Numbered from the stretch's first letter, positions 27,708 to 38,729 are shown. The stretch: DNA of 64,000 bases from Micromonospora sp. RHAY321 (GCF_023896955.1 NZ_JAMHIW010000005.1:310001-374000); one strand, 5' to 3'. The notes: generated by a model not told the origin, from the sequence alone. Translations and numbers: made by a program.

Positions 27708-28907
27708 TCAGGACGACGCGGTGAGCAGCCGTACGGCCTCCCGCACGTCGTCGGTCAGGTGGATCGTCGACGACAGGTCGCCGAACGGGGATGCGGCCAG
27801 CAGCGGGCGCAGCAACGCCTCCACCGGCAACTCCTGCGTCCAGTACGCCCGGTCCAGGAAGACGTACGCCCCACTCGCCCCGTCGGTGCCGTAGTAGGTC
27901 TTGGTGGCCGCCTGGAACACCTCCTGCACGGTGCCCGCCCGCCCCGGAGCGAAGACGATGCCGCCCCGGGCGAGCCGCAGGATGGTGTCCTCCCGGATGG
28001 CGTTCGAAAAGTACTTGGCGATCCGCCCCGCGAACAGGTTCGCCGGCTCGTGCCCGTACAGCCAGGTCGGGATGGCCAGCCCACCGGCCCGCGCCCATCC
28101 CGCGTCGGTGCCGCGCTGCCGGGGCACGCCCGTGTACCGCTGCCGGACCGCCAGCGCCGTGGCGGTGTAGCGGTGGTGGTCGGTGAAGTCGGGCGCGGTG
28201 GCCAGCAGGTCGATCGCCGCCGTCAACTCCGCCGCCGGCTGGTCCGCCAGGTAGGCGCCGAGGTTCGCCGCCTCCATCACCCCGGGGCCGCCGCCGGTCA
28301 CCACCAGCCGGTCGGCCCGGGCCAGCTCCCAACCCAGCACGGCCGCCATCCGGTACGCCGGGCTGCCGCGCCGCACCGCGTGACCGCCCATGATGCCCAC
28401 CACCGACTGCGGCCCGTGTGCGACCAGCCAGGCACGGGTCGCGTCGGCGAGGGCGTTGTCCACCCCGTGGTCGTGCAGCCGCTGACCGAGCGCCTCCTTG
28501 ACGTCCGGCAGCGCGCCGCCGTGCGCCCGGTAGTGCTCGTACACCCTGGTGTCGTACATGCCGGTGAACCCGCCCTCGGCGAACCCGGCGGCCAGGTCCT
28601 CGGGGGTGTAGAGGTGCGCCGGCTGGGTCGGGTACGGCAGCCCGGAGAAGGGCGGCACCACGTTCGCGCCGCGCCGGACCAGGTCGGCGCCGACGTCCCG
28701 GGACGCGAAGCGGCAGCCCACGAAGAGGGTGCCGGTGACCTCGACGCCGGTCAGGTCGGGCACCGGGGCCAGGTCGAGGCGTAGCCCCTGCACGGTCAGC
28801 CCGGTCAGGCGGGCGGTGGCCAGTTGCCGGTCGAACTCGTCCCGGGTCTGGATCTCGTCGGTGTGCAGGTGCGGCTCGATGACGTCCGCGGGAGGTGGGG
28901 TCGGCAC
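27708..28907 (-). CDS. LOG-family (Lonely Guy-like) nucleotide-binding protein
   Basis: 399 residues from GTG 28907. The N-terminal ~150 residues are lineage-specific; the C-terminal part is a Rossmann-like LOG/TIGR00725 domain with VVTGGGPGVMEAANLGA and FAPGRAGTVQEVFQ, corresponding to the GGGxGxM and PGGxGTxxE motifs of phosphoribohydrolases; here Gly is replaced by Arg in the second (GRAGT). LOG enzymes release bases from nucleotide 5'-monophosphates; substrates of long forms like this are unknown. Upstream lies a hairpin (28966) and a ten-codon frame. Confidence 0.85.
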   Translation of the reverse strand: MPTPPPADVIEPHLHTDEIQTRDEFDRQLATARLTGLTVQGLRLDLAPVPDLTGVEVTGTLFVGCRFASRDVGADLVRRGANVVPPFSGLPYPTQPAHLYTPEDLAAGFAEGGFTGMYDTRVYEHYRAHGGALPDVKEALGQRLHDHGVDNALADATRAWLVAHGPQSVVGIMGGHAVRRGSPAYRMAAVLGWELARADRLVVTGGGPGVMEAANLGAYLADQPAAELTAAIDLLATAPDFTDHHRYTATALAVRQRYTGVPRQRGTDAGWARAGGLAIPTWLYGHEPANLFAGRIAKYFSNAIREDTILRLARGGIVFAPGRAGTVQEVFQAATKTYYGTDGASGAYVFLDRAYWTQELPVEALLRPLLAASPFGDLSSTIHLTDDVREAVRLLTASS

Positions 28908-28965
28908 CCGGCCATCCTGCCCGTCGGGCGAGGCCGGCCAAACCCCGGGCCAGGGTCGCAACGAA

Positions 28966-28999
28966 CAGGAGCCCGGTGACCGTGGCCACCGGGCTCCTG
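28966..28999 (-). terminator. Hairpin in the leader of the LOG gene
   Basis: CAGGAGCCCGGTG and CACCGGGCTCCTG are perfect 13-base arms with an 8-base loop. On the minus strand it is followed by TTCGTTG. It lies 59 bases before the LOG gene start and after a ten-codon frame (29063-29031), so it could be an attenuator. Confidence 0.65.
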
Positions 29000-29030
29000 C
29001 CTAACCGGGTCCTGGGGAGGCTCCGGACCA

Positions 29031-29063
29031 TTAGTTGTAGTGGAAAACACCTGGCGGCGGCAT
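29031..29063 (-). other. Ten-codon frame, possible leader peptide
   Basis: ATG to TAA encodes MPPPGVFHYN. It has no clear ribosome-binding site. It lies upstream of the hairpin at 28966-28999 and the LOG gene, in the order expected for translational attenuation. An intervening GGAGCC could pair with the GGGCTCC of the hairpin as an antiterminator. This may be chance. Confidence 0.25.
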
Positions 29064-29156
29064 AGGCCGCAGGCGTGACCAAACCCTCAGCCGTTCAGCC
29101 GAACGCGTCGGCCGACCCGCTCGCGTGTCGCACTGTCCAGCGGGTTGAATGGGGCG

Positions 29157-29585
29157 ATGCAGAACCTTTTGCCAGAGCCACCGGCCACCCTCCTCCCGGC
29201 GAACGACGAGGCTGACGCCGCCCTGGCTGCCGCCGAGGCGGCCGGCACCGACGAGGCGTACGCCGAGGTGGCGGCCCGCTTCCCGACCTACAGCGCGGCC
29301 TGGGCGGAGCTCGCGGCGCGGGCGTTCGCGCAGGGCCAGGTGGTGACGGCGTACGCGTACGCGCGCACCGGCTACCACCGTGGGCTGGACCAGTTGCGCC
29401 GCAGTGGCTGGAAGGGTCACGGCCCGGTGCCGTGGTCGCACGAGCCGAACCGCGGCTTCCTCCGCTGCCTGTACGTGCTGTCCCGGGCCGCCGACGAGAT
29501 CGGCGAGGCCGACGAGGCGGCCCGCTGCGCCCAGTTCCTCCGCGACTGCGACCCGGCGGCGGCGGACGCCCTGGCCAGCAACTGA
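29157..29585 (+). CDS. DUF3151 protein
   Basis: 142 residues from ATG 29157; an in-frame TTG at 29145 would add four residues. The conserved core AYARTGYHRGLDQLRRSGWK and GPVPWSHEPNRGFLR is diagnostic of DUF3151, an actinobacterial family that lies between fba and purA also in mycobacteria (Rv0360c). It is soluble and helical (TPR-like). Function unknown. It ends before a terminator shared with the convergent ATPase gene. Confidence 0.92.
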   Translation: MQNLLPEPPATLLPANDEADAALAAAEAAGTDEAYAEVAARFPTYSAAWAELAARAFAQGQVVTAYAYARTGYHRGLDQLRRSGWKGHGPVPWSHEPNRGFLRCLYVLSRAADEIGEADEAARCAQFLRDCDPAAADALASN

Positions 29586-29594
29586 GACCCGTCC

Positions 29595-29632
29595 CGACGG
29601 CCGGTCCGGCACGCACGCCGGGCCGGCCGTCG
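29595..29632. terminator. Bidirectional terminator after DUF3151 and EspI-like genes
   Basis: CGACGGCCGG (29595-29604) and CCGGCCGTCG (29623-29632) form a 10-bp stem between the stops at 29585 and 29638. Its stem sequence is almost the same as that of the terminators at 27666 and 23174. Confidence 0.78.
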
Positions 29633-29637
29633 GCGGG

Positions 29638-31950
29638 TCACAGCCCTTCGGCGACCGCGGCGGCGATCTTCAGCCAGGCGTCCCGGGTGGCCGAGGAGAG
29701 CCCGCCGTACCGGATCGGCTCGCCACTGTCGATGAGTCGCTCGTACGGCGCCAGCAGCACCGCCCGGGTCCGGGCGGCGAAGTGCTCCTGGATGGCCGGC
29801 AGGTCGATCTCCTTGCGGGACGGCGGCATCGACACCACCGTCACCGCCTGCCGGACCAGCCTCTGCCGGCCGCTCTGCTCCAGGTGGTCCAGCATCCGCG
29901 CGGCGGTCTCCGCCGAGTCGTTCCGGGCCGACATGGTGACGACCAGTTGGTCGGTGGCGTCCATCGAGGCCTGCCAGTTCTGCGCCCGGACGTTGTTACC
30001 GGTGTCCACGAAGATCAGCTTGTAGAACCGGCTGACGACCTCCCGGATCTCCGCGAACGCGGCCGCCGTGAGCATCTCGCCGCCGGTGGCCGACTCGTCC
30101 GAGGCCAGCACGTCGAACATGCCCTCGCCCTGCGAGCGGACGTACTGCGACAGGTCGCCGACCCGTCCGTGCGCGCCCTGGAACTGACCGAGGTCACGCA
30201 GCATGTCCCGCACCGTGCGCGAGTGGAAGTCCTGCTGGGCACGCATCCCGAGGGTGCCCTGCGTCTCGTTGTTGTCCCAGGCCAGCACGTAGCCACCGCG
30301 CTTCTGCCCGAACGTCATCGCGAGCAGCAGGATGGCCACCGTCTTGCCGGCACCACCCTTCGGGTTGACCACGGTCACCTGCCGCAGCCCGCCGAAGTTG
30401 CGGCGCACCATCTCGATGTCCCGCTTGAGCTCCTGCTCCTGACGGCCGGGAGCCAGGCGGAGCAGGCCCATCTTGTTGACGACCGCGCGTACGCCCATGG
30501 TGGCGACCGGGTCGGCGGGCCGTACCTGCCGACGCCGGGCGAAGTCCTCGGCGGTGGGCGCCGCCGTGGTCTCCGGTGTCCAGGTGGCGTCCGGATAGCC
30601 GGTGGACGGCACCCGGGTCACCCCCTCGGCCTCCTGGTACTGCTGCGGCGGCGGCGTGGCCCCGGGCGTGCCCTGCTGCCAGGGCGGCGGGTACCAGCCC
30701 GGCGACGGCGGGAACGGCCCCGGCGGGGCCACCGGCGCACTCTGCTGCGGCACCGGGTTGTTCGGCGGGCCGAACTGGGGCACGTCCGGTGGGGGCGGGA
30801 TCGGCGTCGGACCGGTCTGGCCCGGGGTCGCCCCGGCGTACGTCTGCCCCGAGTAGGTCTGCCCCGAGTACGTCGTGCCGGGGCCGGCGTGCGGGGTCGG
30901 GCCGCCGGATTGCGGCGGGCCGGGCGGAGCCGGGATGGGCGGTGCGGCGGCAGTCTCGTCGCGGGCCGGTCCCGACGTGCCGGCCGGTCGCTGCGGCGGA
31001 TACGCCCAGGGCGACTCCGTGGTCGGCCGCGCCGTTGGCACGGCGGGGCCGTCCTCACCGGTGCCGGTCTCGCCGTCCGGGGTCGCCACCGGATCGGCCG
31101 CTGCGGCATCGGCGGTGGCGGGGCGCTCGACGGGCACGGCCGCCGCCGGGCGGTCCAGGGTGAACGGCTGATCCAGGTCGACGCCGCCCGGCACGATCGG
31201 CGGCGCGGGAACAGCCTGATCACCGGCCTGCCCCGGCGCCACCGCCGGGGCGGGTGCCCACGGCCCGGGGCCCGCTGCCGGCTCGGACGCCGCTTCAGGT
31301 GAGTTGTTCGTCGGCGCGGAGGCGATGCCCGGCGGGCCGCCGGTGGCTCCGGTGCCTCCGGAGGTCCCGGTGGCGCTGCGAGCCGACTCGTCCGCGGCTG
31401 CGCCGGCCATCTCGCCGCCGGCAGGCTCGGTCGACCTGCCCTGCGGACCGGCGGCAGCGACCACCGCGCCGTTCGCGGCGGAGTCGGTCGTCGGCGGGCC
31501 GGAAACGGCGTCCGGAGTCGGCGGGGCGTCAGCGGCCGTCGGGCCGGGAGCGTCGGGTGTCGGCGGGTCGGCCGGCGGCGTCCAACTCGGCTGCGGCGGG
31601 GCCCAGCCCGACCCGGTGGCGGACGGGCCGGTGACCCCCCAGCCGCCCGGAGGCGGCACCGCACCGGTGAGAGACGGGTAGTCGGCCGGCGACGGCGGCG
31701 CCGCGGCCGGTGCCCCAGGTTGCCAGGGGACCGCCGGACCGCCCGTGCCCGGTGCGGCCACCGGCGGCAGAACGGGCGACGAGTCCCCGGCCGACGACGG
31801 TCTCGCCGGCCGGTTGGCCACCGACGCCCACGGCGGCACGGCACCGCCCGCGCCGGGATCGGCTGGATCAGATGGCCAGAGTGGTTCGATGTCCCGCTCC
31901 GGCACCGGCTGCTGGCCGGGCACCTGCGCCCGGTCGGCTTTGTCGTCCAT
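29638..31950 (-). CDS. Proline-rich protein with MinD/ParA-like ATPase, EspI-like
   Basis: 770 residues. The first ~490 are disordered, rich in Pro, Gly, Ala and Thr with PPQ/PPP clusters and two YSGQTYSGQ-like repeats. The last ~280 form a MinD/ParA-type ATPase: VVNPKGGAGKTVAILLL (deviant Walker A), LAWDNNETQGTLG and KLIFVDTGNN. This layout matches EspI (Rv3876) of the mycobacterial ESX-1 type VII secretion locus. No Esx, EccC or EccB gene is near, so it is an orphan; orphan copies beside purA are unexplained. It might act in secretion control or protein positioning. Confidence 0.85.
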   Translation of the reverse strand: MDDKADRAQVPGQQPVPERDIEPLWPSDPADPGAGGAVPPWASVANRPARPSSAGDSSPVLPPVAAPGTGGPAVPWQPGAPAAAPPSPADYPSLTGAVPPPGGWGVTGPSATGSGWAPPQPSWTPPADPPTPDAPGPTAADAPPTPDAVSGPPTTDSAANGAVVAAAGPQGRSTEPAGGEMAGAAADESARSATGTSGGTGATGGPPGIASAPTNNSPEAASEPAAGPGPWAPAPAVAPGQAGDQAVPAPPIVPGGVDLDQPFTLDRPAAAVPVERPATADAAAADPVATPDGETGTGEDGPAVPTARPTTESPWAYPPQRPAGTSGPARDETAAAPPIPAPPGPPQSGGPTPHAGPGTTYSGQTYSGQTYAGATPGQTGPTPIPPPPDVPQFGPPNNPVPQQSAPVAPPGPFPPSPGWYPPPWQQGTPGATPPPQQYQEAEGVTRVPSTGYPDATWTPETTAAPTAEDFARRRQVRPADPVATMGVRAVVNKMGLLRLAPGRQEQELKRDIEMVRRNFGGLRQVTVVNPKGGAGKTVAILLLAMTFGQKRGGYVLAWDNNETQGTLGMRAQQDFHSRTVRDMLRDLGQFQGAHGRVGDLSQYVRSQGEGMFDVLASDESATGGEMLTAAAFAEIREVVSRFYKLIFVDTGNNVRAQNWQASMDATDQLVVTMSARNDSAETAARMLDHLEQSGRQRLVRQAVTVVSMPPSRKEIDLPAIQEHFAARTRAVLLAPYERLIDSGEPIRYGGLSSATRDAWLKIAAAVAEGL

Positions 31951-32019
31951 TACGGCCTCCCCAGTCCTCCTGCGAGGATAGGCCCACCAGCCGACGAGGG
32001 CCGGCCGGCGCAGCCGGGG

Positions 32020-34450
<2,431 letters not shown>

Positions 34451-34509
34451 CCCACCCCGGCCCCCGGCCCCCGGCCCCCTCCGGCCCCGCACGGCCCGCT
34501 TCACCCCGC

Positions 34510-34570
34510 GTTGATCATGAAGTTATTGCCCGCCACCTCGGCGTGTCGCGGCAATAACTTCATGATCAAC
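34510..34570. repeat. 61-bp palindromic element, copy A (minus orientation)
   Basis: Perfect 21-base arms (34510-34530 and 34550-34570) beginning GTTGATCATGAAGTTATTG surround a 19-base loop. The loop, read on the minus strand, is GCGACACGCCGAGGTGGCG, which recurs in copies B (35605) and C (57259). A and B thus face each other around the DUF559 gene. It lies 60 bases past purA. Confidence 0.92.
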
Positions 34571-34586
34571 CGGCGGGCGATCCGGG

Positions 34587-34615
34587 TTATCCACAGGGGG
34601 CGGGGGTTGTCCACA
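34587..34615. promoter_or_regulatory. Two DnaA boxes upstream of the DUF559 gene
   Basis: TTATCCACA (34587-34595), identical to the E. coli consensus, and TTGTCCACA (34607-34615), the actinobacterial form, are both on the plus strand, 20 bp apart (two helical turns) and both followed by GGGGG. No other such match was seen in the window. They lie 41 bp before the likely GTG start, so DnaA could act on transcription of this gene. Confidence 0.75.
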
Positions 34616-34655
34616 GGGGGTGCATGGGGGTTTTGGGTTCGGTCAGGGTGGGCTG

Positions 34656-35594
34656 GTGGACGCCTTGGACGTTGTGCGGCGGGTTGCGGCCGCACAGGAC
34701 GGGATTGTGACGCTTGGGCAGGCGCGAGTAGCGGGCCTGACTACGCACGAGGTGCAGCGGTTCTGTCGGGCGGGCCGCTGGCGCGTTGTGGCGCGCGGGA
34801 GTTATCTCGTGGATGCCGACCTGTATGACGGGGTGCCTCGGCGAGCGCGGATCAGGGCGGCGGTGACCTCCTTCGGCCCGGCGTCCGCCGCGGTGCTCGC
34901 AACGGCCGCGGAGCTGCACGGGCTGGCGGGTATGCGGGTCACCGAGATGATCCACCTGTCGGTGCCGGGTCCCGTCGCCAGGCCGGCCAGGGCCGCCCAC
35001 CCGGAGGTCGTGGTCCATCAGTTGGTCATCCCGCCTGAACACCTCGTCCGGGTGGACGGAATCGTCGCCACCGAGCCGATCCGGACCCTCGCCGACCTCA
35101 GCCTGCGCGCTGATCGTTTCTCGGCGGTGAGCGTGCTGGATTCGGCGTTGAATCGTCGCCTCGTAGCGGCCGATGACCTGCTCTCCGTCCCGCGCCTGAT
35201 CCGCGGGCGGCGGGGTGCGGTCGCGGCTCGTAGCTATCTCGGAGAGGCTGACGGACGGGCGCAGTCGCCGCTAGAGACACGCGCCCGGCTCCGTTGCGTG
35301 GACGGCCGGGTGCCACCCGAGGTGCTCCAACTCGAGGTCCGCGACGGCGACGGCTATCTGCTCGGCATCGGGGACCTCGGCTGGCGTGGTCACCGGATCA
35401 TCGCCGAAGCCGACGGCCGGGACACGCACGACAACCCGGCGGCGGTCTTCGCCGACCGCCGCCGCCAGAACCGCCTGGTCAACGCAGGCTGGACCGTCCT
35501 GCGCTTCACCTGGTCGGACACCCTCCGTCCCGACTACATCCCGTGGACGGTCCGCCAGGCGATGGCCGCCGCCACCCGACGCCGTCGACCATGA
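34656..35594 (+). CDS. AbiEi-like N-terminus with DUF559/VSR-type nuclease domain
   Basis: 312 residues from GTG 34656; an in-frame GTG at 34620 would add twelve Gly-rich residues. The N-terminus (VVRRVAAAQDGIVTLGQARV, then TTHEVQRFCRAGRWRVV) is the winged helix typical of AbiEi-type antitoxins. The C-terminal part has HRIIAEADGRDTHDNPAAVF and NAGWTVLRFTWSD, the DUF559 (VSR-like endonuclease) pattern with E and D of a PD-(D/E)xK site. No partner toxin (AbiEii) is present. The stop codon lies inside the left arm of palindrome B. Paralogues of this type occur in many copies in actinobacteria; a nuclease or a transcription factor are both possible. Confidence 0.82.
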   Translation: MDALDVVRRVAAAQDGIVTLGQARVAGLTTHEVQRFCRAGRWRVVARGSYLVDADLYDGVPRRARIRAAVTSFGPASAAVLATAAELHGLAGMRVTEMIHLSVPGPVARPARAAHPEVVVHQLVIPPEHLVRVDGIVATEPIRTLADLSLRADRFSAVSVLDSALNRRLVAADDLLSVPRLIRGRRGAVAARSYLGEADGRAQSPLETRARLRCVDGRVPPEVLQLEVRDGDGYLLGIGDLGWRGHRIIAEADGRDTHDNPAAVFADRRRQNRLVNAGWTVLRFTWSDTLRPDYIPWTVRQAMAAATRRRRP

Positions 35595-35644
35595 GGTTGT
35601 TGCCCCGACACGCCGGGGTGGCGGACAACAACTTCATGATCAAC
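35584..35644. repeat. 61-bp palindromic element, copy B (plus orientation)
   Basis: Same length and plan as copy A: 21-base arms around the loop CCGACACGCCGGGGTGGCG. The left arm has four mismatches to the right one and is part of the DUF559 gene: the codons for its last three residues and its TGA stop (35592-35594) are within it. The right arm ends 35 bases before the purD start. Confidence 0.9.
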
Positions 35645-35679
35645 GAGGGGAGGCGGTGGGGACAGTAGGATCTGGCACC

Positions 35680-36930
35680 GTGCGGGTTCTTTTGGTGGGT
35701 GGTGGGGGGCGGGAGCATGCGCTCGCGCTTCGGTTGGCGGCTGATCCGGCTGTTGCCGCGCTGATCGCGGCACCGGGTAACCCGGGGATAGCGGACGTGG
35801 CCGAGTTGCGGACGGTCACTCCGACCGACCCGGCCGCCGTGGCCGCGCTGGCCGTGGAGATCGGGGCCGACCTGGTGGTGGTCGGGCCCGAGGCGCCTCT
35901 GGTCGCCGGGGTCGCCGACGCCGTACGCGCCAAGGGCATCGCCGTGTTCGGCCCCTCGGCCGAGGCCGCCCGGCTGGAAGGGTCCAAGGCGTTCGCGAAG
36001 GACGTGATGACCGCCGCCGGTGTGCCGACCGCCCGGGCGTACGTCTGCACGGACGAGGCGAGCACCGCGCTGGCGCTGGACGAGTTCGGCGCGCCGTACG
36101 TGGTGAAGGACGACGGCCTCGCCGCCGGCAAGGGTGTGGTGGTCACCGACGACCGGTCGGCGGCGTTGGCGCACGCGCGGGAGTGTGGCCGGGTCGTGGT
36201 CGAGGAGTTCCTCGACGGCCCGGAGGTCAGCCTCTTCGTGGTCACCGACGGCGAGGCGGCCCTGCCGCTGCTGCCCGCGCAGGACTTCAAGCGGATCGGC
36301 GACGGCGACACGGGCCCGAACACCGGCGGCATGGGGGCGTACGCACCGCTGCCCTGGGCCCCGGCCGGGCTGGTCGACGAGGTCATGCGTGACGTGGTCC
36401 ACCCCACGCTGGCGGAGATGCGCCGCCGGGGCACCCCGTTCGCCGGCCTGCTCTACGTCGGGCTCGCGATGACGCCCTCCGGCCCCCGAGTGATCGAGTT
36501 CAACGCCCGCTTCGGCGATCCGGAGACGCAGGTGGTGCTCGCGCTGCTGGAGACCCCCCTGGGTGGGCTGCTGCACGCGGCGGCCACCGGCACGCTGGCC
36601 GAGCATCCGCCGCTTCGCTGGCAGCCCGGCGCAGCGGTCACCGTGGTGCTCGCCGCCGAGGGCTATCCGGCGGCGCCGCGTACCGGTGACGTGATCACCG
36701 GCGCGGACCGGCCGGGCATCATCCACGCCGGCACCGCGCGCCGCGCCGGCGACGGCGCGTTGCTCTCCGCGGGCGGCCGGGTGCTCTGCGGTACGGCCAC
36801 CGGCGCTGACCTGGCCACCGCCCGGGCGGCCGCGTACGCGCTGGTGGACGGGGTAGGGCTGGCCGGTTCGCAGCACCGCACCGACATCGCCGCCGCGGCG
36901 GTGGACGGCCGGGTCAGGATTCCCGGCTGA
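35680..36930 (+). CDS. purD: Phosphoribosylamine-glycine ligase
   Basis: 416 residues from GTG 35680, set by the family start VLLVGGGGREHALA. ATP-grasp motifs follow: GPSAEAARLEGSKAFAKD, VVKDDGLAAGKGVVV, NTGGMGAYAPLPW and VIEFNARFGDPETQ. It makes GAR from phosphoribosylamine, glycine and ATP in purine synthesis. Its promoter region is the short stretch that also contains palindrome B; AGGA (35667) is a weak ribosome-binding site. It converges on the acyl-CoA synthetase gene, 16 bases apart. Confidence 0.98.
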   Translation: MRVLLVGGGGREHALALRLAADPAVAALIAAPGNPGIADVAELRTVTPTDPAAVAALAVEIGADLVVVGPEAPLVAGVADAVRAKGIAVFGPSAEAARLEGSKAFAKDVMTAAGVPTARAYVCTDEASTALALDEFGAPYVVKDDGLAAGKGVVVTDDRSAALAHARECGRVVVEEFLDGPEVSLFVVTDGEAALPLLPAQDFKRIGDGDTGPNTGGMGAYAPLPWAPAGLVDEVMRDVVHPTLAEMRRRGTPFAGLLYVGLAMTPSGPRVIEFNARFGDPETQVVLALLETPLGGLLHAAATGTLAEHPPLRWQPGAAVTVVLAAEGYPAAPRTGDVITGADRPGIIHAGTARRAGDGALLSAGGRVLCGTATGADLATARAAAYALVDGVGLAGSQHRTDIAAAAVDGRVRIPG

Positions 36931-36946
36931 CCCTTGGCGGGCGACG

Positions 36947-38509
36947 TCAGCTGAAGTACCGGCGCAGTTCGCGGCTGAGCACCTTGCCGGTGGCGTTGCG
37001 GGGCAGGTACTTCACGTAGATGACGTCCCGGGGGACGGAGAAGCGGGCCAGGTAGTGCCGGACGTACTCGCGGACGGCCTCGGGGTCGAGTGTCTCGCCG
37101 GGGTGCAGGGCGAGGAACGCGGCCAGCCGCTGGCCGTACTCGGGGTCGGGTACGCCGATCACGGCCGCCTCGCGGACCTGCGGCAGCCGGGCGATCAGAT
37201 CCTCCACCTCGGACGGGAAGACGTTCTCGCCGCCGGAGACGATCATGTCGTCGGCGCGGCCGTCGACGAAGAGCAGCCCGTCGGCGTTGAGTCGGCCGAG
37301 GTCGCCGGTGTCGAGCAGGCCGTCCCGGCTCTCCCGGCTGTTGCCGGAGGTGTAGCCCTCGAAGAGCATCTCGTTGCCGACGAAGATGCGCCCGACCCGA
37401 CCGTCGGGGACCGGCTGACCGGCGTCGTCGAGCATCTTCAGCCGGGTGCCGTGCGGCGGCCGGCCGGCGGTGGTGGGCGCCTGGCGCAGGTCGTCCGGGC
37501 CGGCGATGGAGGCCCAGGAGACCTCGGTGGAGCCGTAGAGGTTGTAAAGGACGTCCCCGTAGACGTCCATGAACTTCGGTGCCAGGCCGCCGGGCAGGGC
37601 GGATCCGCTGACCGCGACGACCTTGAGTGGGGGGCGCGGGTCCGGCGGGGGCACCTCCATCAGCCGCTGCACCATCACCGGTACGGCGAACAGCGCGTCG
37701 CAGCGGTGTGCCACCAGGGCGGCGAGCGTGGCCGCGGGGTCGAAGCGGCGGTGGAGCACGATGGTGGCCCGCAGGGCGAAGCAGACCTGGAGGGCGGCGA
37801 ACCCCCAGGTGTGGAAGATGGGTGCGGCGATCATCACGCGGTCGCGGGTGTGCAGCGGGATGCGGTCGATGATGGACACCAGTGGGCCGAAGCCGTTGGG
37901 GGTGGGGCGGCGGGCACCCTTGGGTGCACCGGTGGTGCCGGAGGTCAGCACGATGATCCGGCCGTCCCGCTCGGGCGGGTGCAGCTCGCCCGGCAGCGCG
38001 CCGGCCACCAGTTCCTCACGGGCGCGTTCGTCGAGGCGGGGCAGGTCGCCGGGGAGCCCGAGGACGCGCTCGGCGAACTCGTCGTCGTGCACCAGCAGCC
38101 GGAGCCGCTGCTCCTCGGCGACGGTGGCCAACTGGGCTGCGGAGAGCCCGGTGTTGACCAGTACCGCGTCGACGCCGAGCAGGGTGGCCGCGACGATCGT
38201 CTCGATCAGCCCGTGGTGGTTGCGGCAGAGCACGCCGATCCGGTCGCCGGCCTGTACGCCGAGCCCCGCCCGCATCGACCGGGCCATTCTTTCGGCCCGG
38301 TCGAGCAGATCCTGATAGGTCAGCTCGACGCCGTCCTCGTCGATGATCGCCGGGCGGCCGGGGTCCCGGGCGGCTGCCTGACGTAGTTCGCCGGCCAGGC
38401 TCCATCCCCATTTGCGCAGGGCGCTGAGCTGGGAGGCGACCCGGATCGGCCGGCCGGGGGTGAGCAGCCCGCGACGGGTCAGCGTGGCGATGATGAACGG
38501 CAGGTCCAT
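36947..38509 (-). CDS. Acyl-CoA synthetase (AMP-binding enzyme)
   Basis: 520 residues from ATG 38509, chosen for GAGGAGG 8 bases upstream; a longer frame to 38584 lacks such a site. AMP-binding motifs: VLTSGTTGAPKGARR, LYGSTEVSW, LDTGDLGRLNADG and the C-terminal catalytic Lys in LPRNATGKVLSRELRR. It activates a carboxylic or fatty acid to its CoA thioester. With the acyl-CoA dehydrogenase and SCP2 genes just upstream it suggests lipid or sterol-like side-chain degradation, though a terminator separates them. Confidence 0.93.
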   Translation of the reverse strand: MDLPFIIATLTRRGLLTPGRPIRVASQLSALRKWGWSLAGELRQAAARDPGRPAIIDEDGVELTYQDLLDRAERMARSMRAGLGVQAGDRIGVLCRNHHGLIETIVAATLLGVDAVLVNTGLSAAQLATVAEEQRLRLLVHDDEFAERVLGLPGDLPRLDERAREELVAGALPGELHPPERDGRIIVLTSGTTGAPKGARRPTPNGFGPLVSIIDRIPLHTRDRVMIAAPIFHTWGFAALQVCFALRATIVLHRRFDPAATLAALVAHRCDALFAVPVMVQRLMEVPPPDPRPPLKVVAVSGSALPGGLAPKFMDVYGDVLYNLYGSTEVSWASIAGPDDLRQAPTTAGRPPHGTRLKMLDDAGQPVPDGRVGRIFVGNEMLFEGYTSGNSRESRDGLLDTGDLGRLNADGLLFVDGRADDMIVSGGENVFPSEVEDLIARLPQVREAAVIGVPDPEYGQRLAAFLALHPGETLDPEAVREYVRHYLARFSVPRDVIYVKYLPRNATGKVLSRELRRYFS

Positions 38510-38685
38510 GCCGCAGACCTCCTCGGGGGTGGTGCGCGGACGGGCAGGGGACTCCCCGTCCGTCAGGGCGTCTTCCTTGATCATGCACTGGGTGCCGTGT
38601 CATGCCCAGTCGACGGCGGCGCGGGGTGACGAAGACGGCACGGATCGTGGGATCAGGGGCGGCCTGCGGGAGGACGCCCGGCACG

Positions 38686-38719
38686 CCCGGCCGGGTCCGG
38701 CTCGCCGGACCCGGCCGGG
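38686..38719 (-). terminator. Strong terminator after the acyl-CoA dehydrogenase
   Basis: Two perfect 15-base GC arms (38686-38700, 38705-38719) enclose CTCG, 10 bases past the stop at 38730 on the minus strand. The rest of 38510-38729 shows no gene. Confidence 0.8.
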
Positions 38720-38729
38720 GCCTGCCCGG

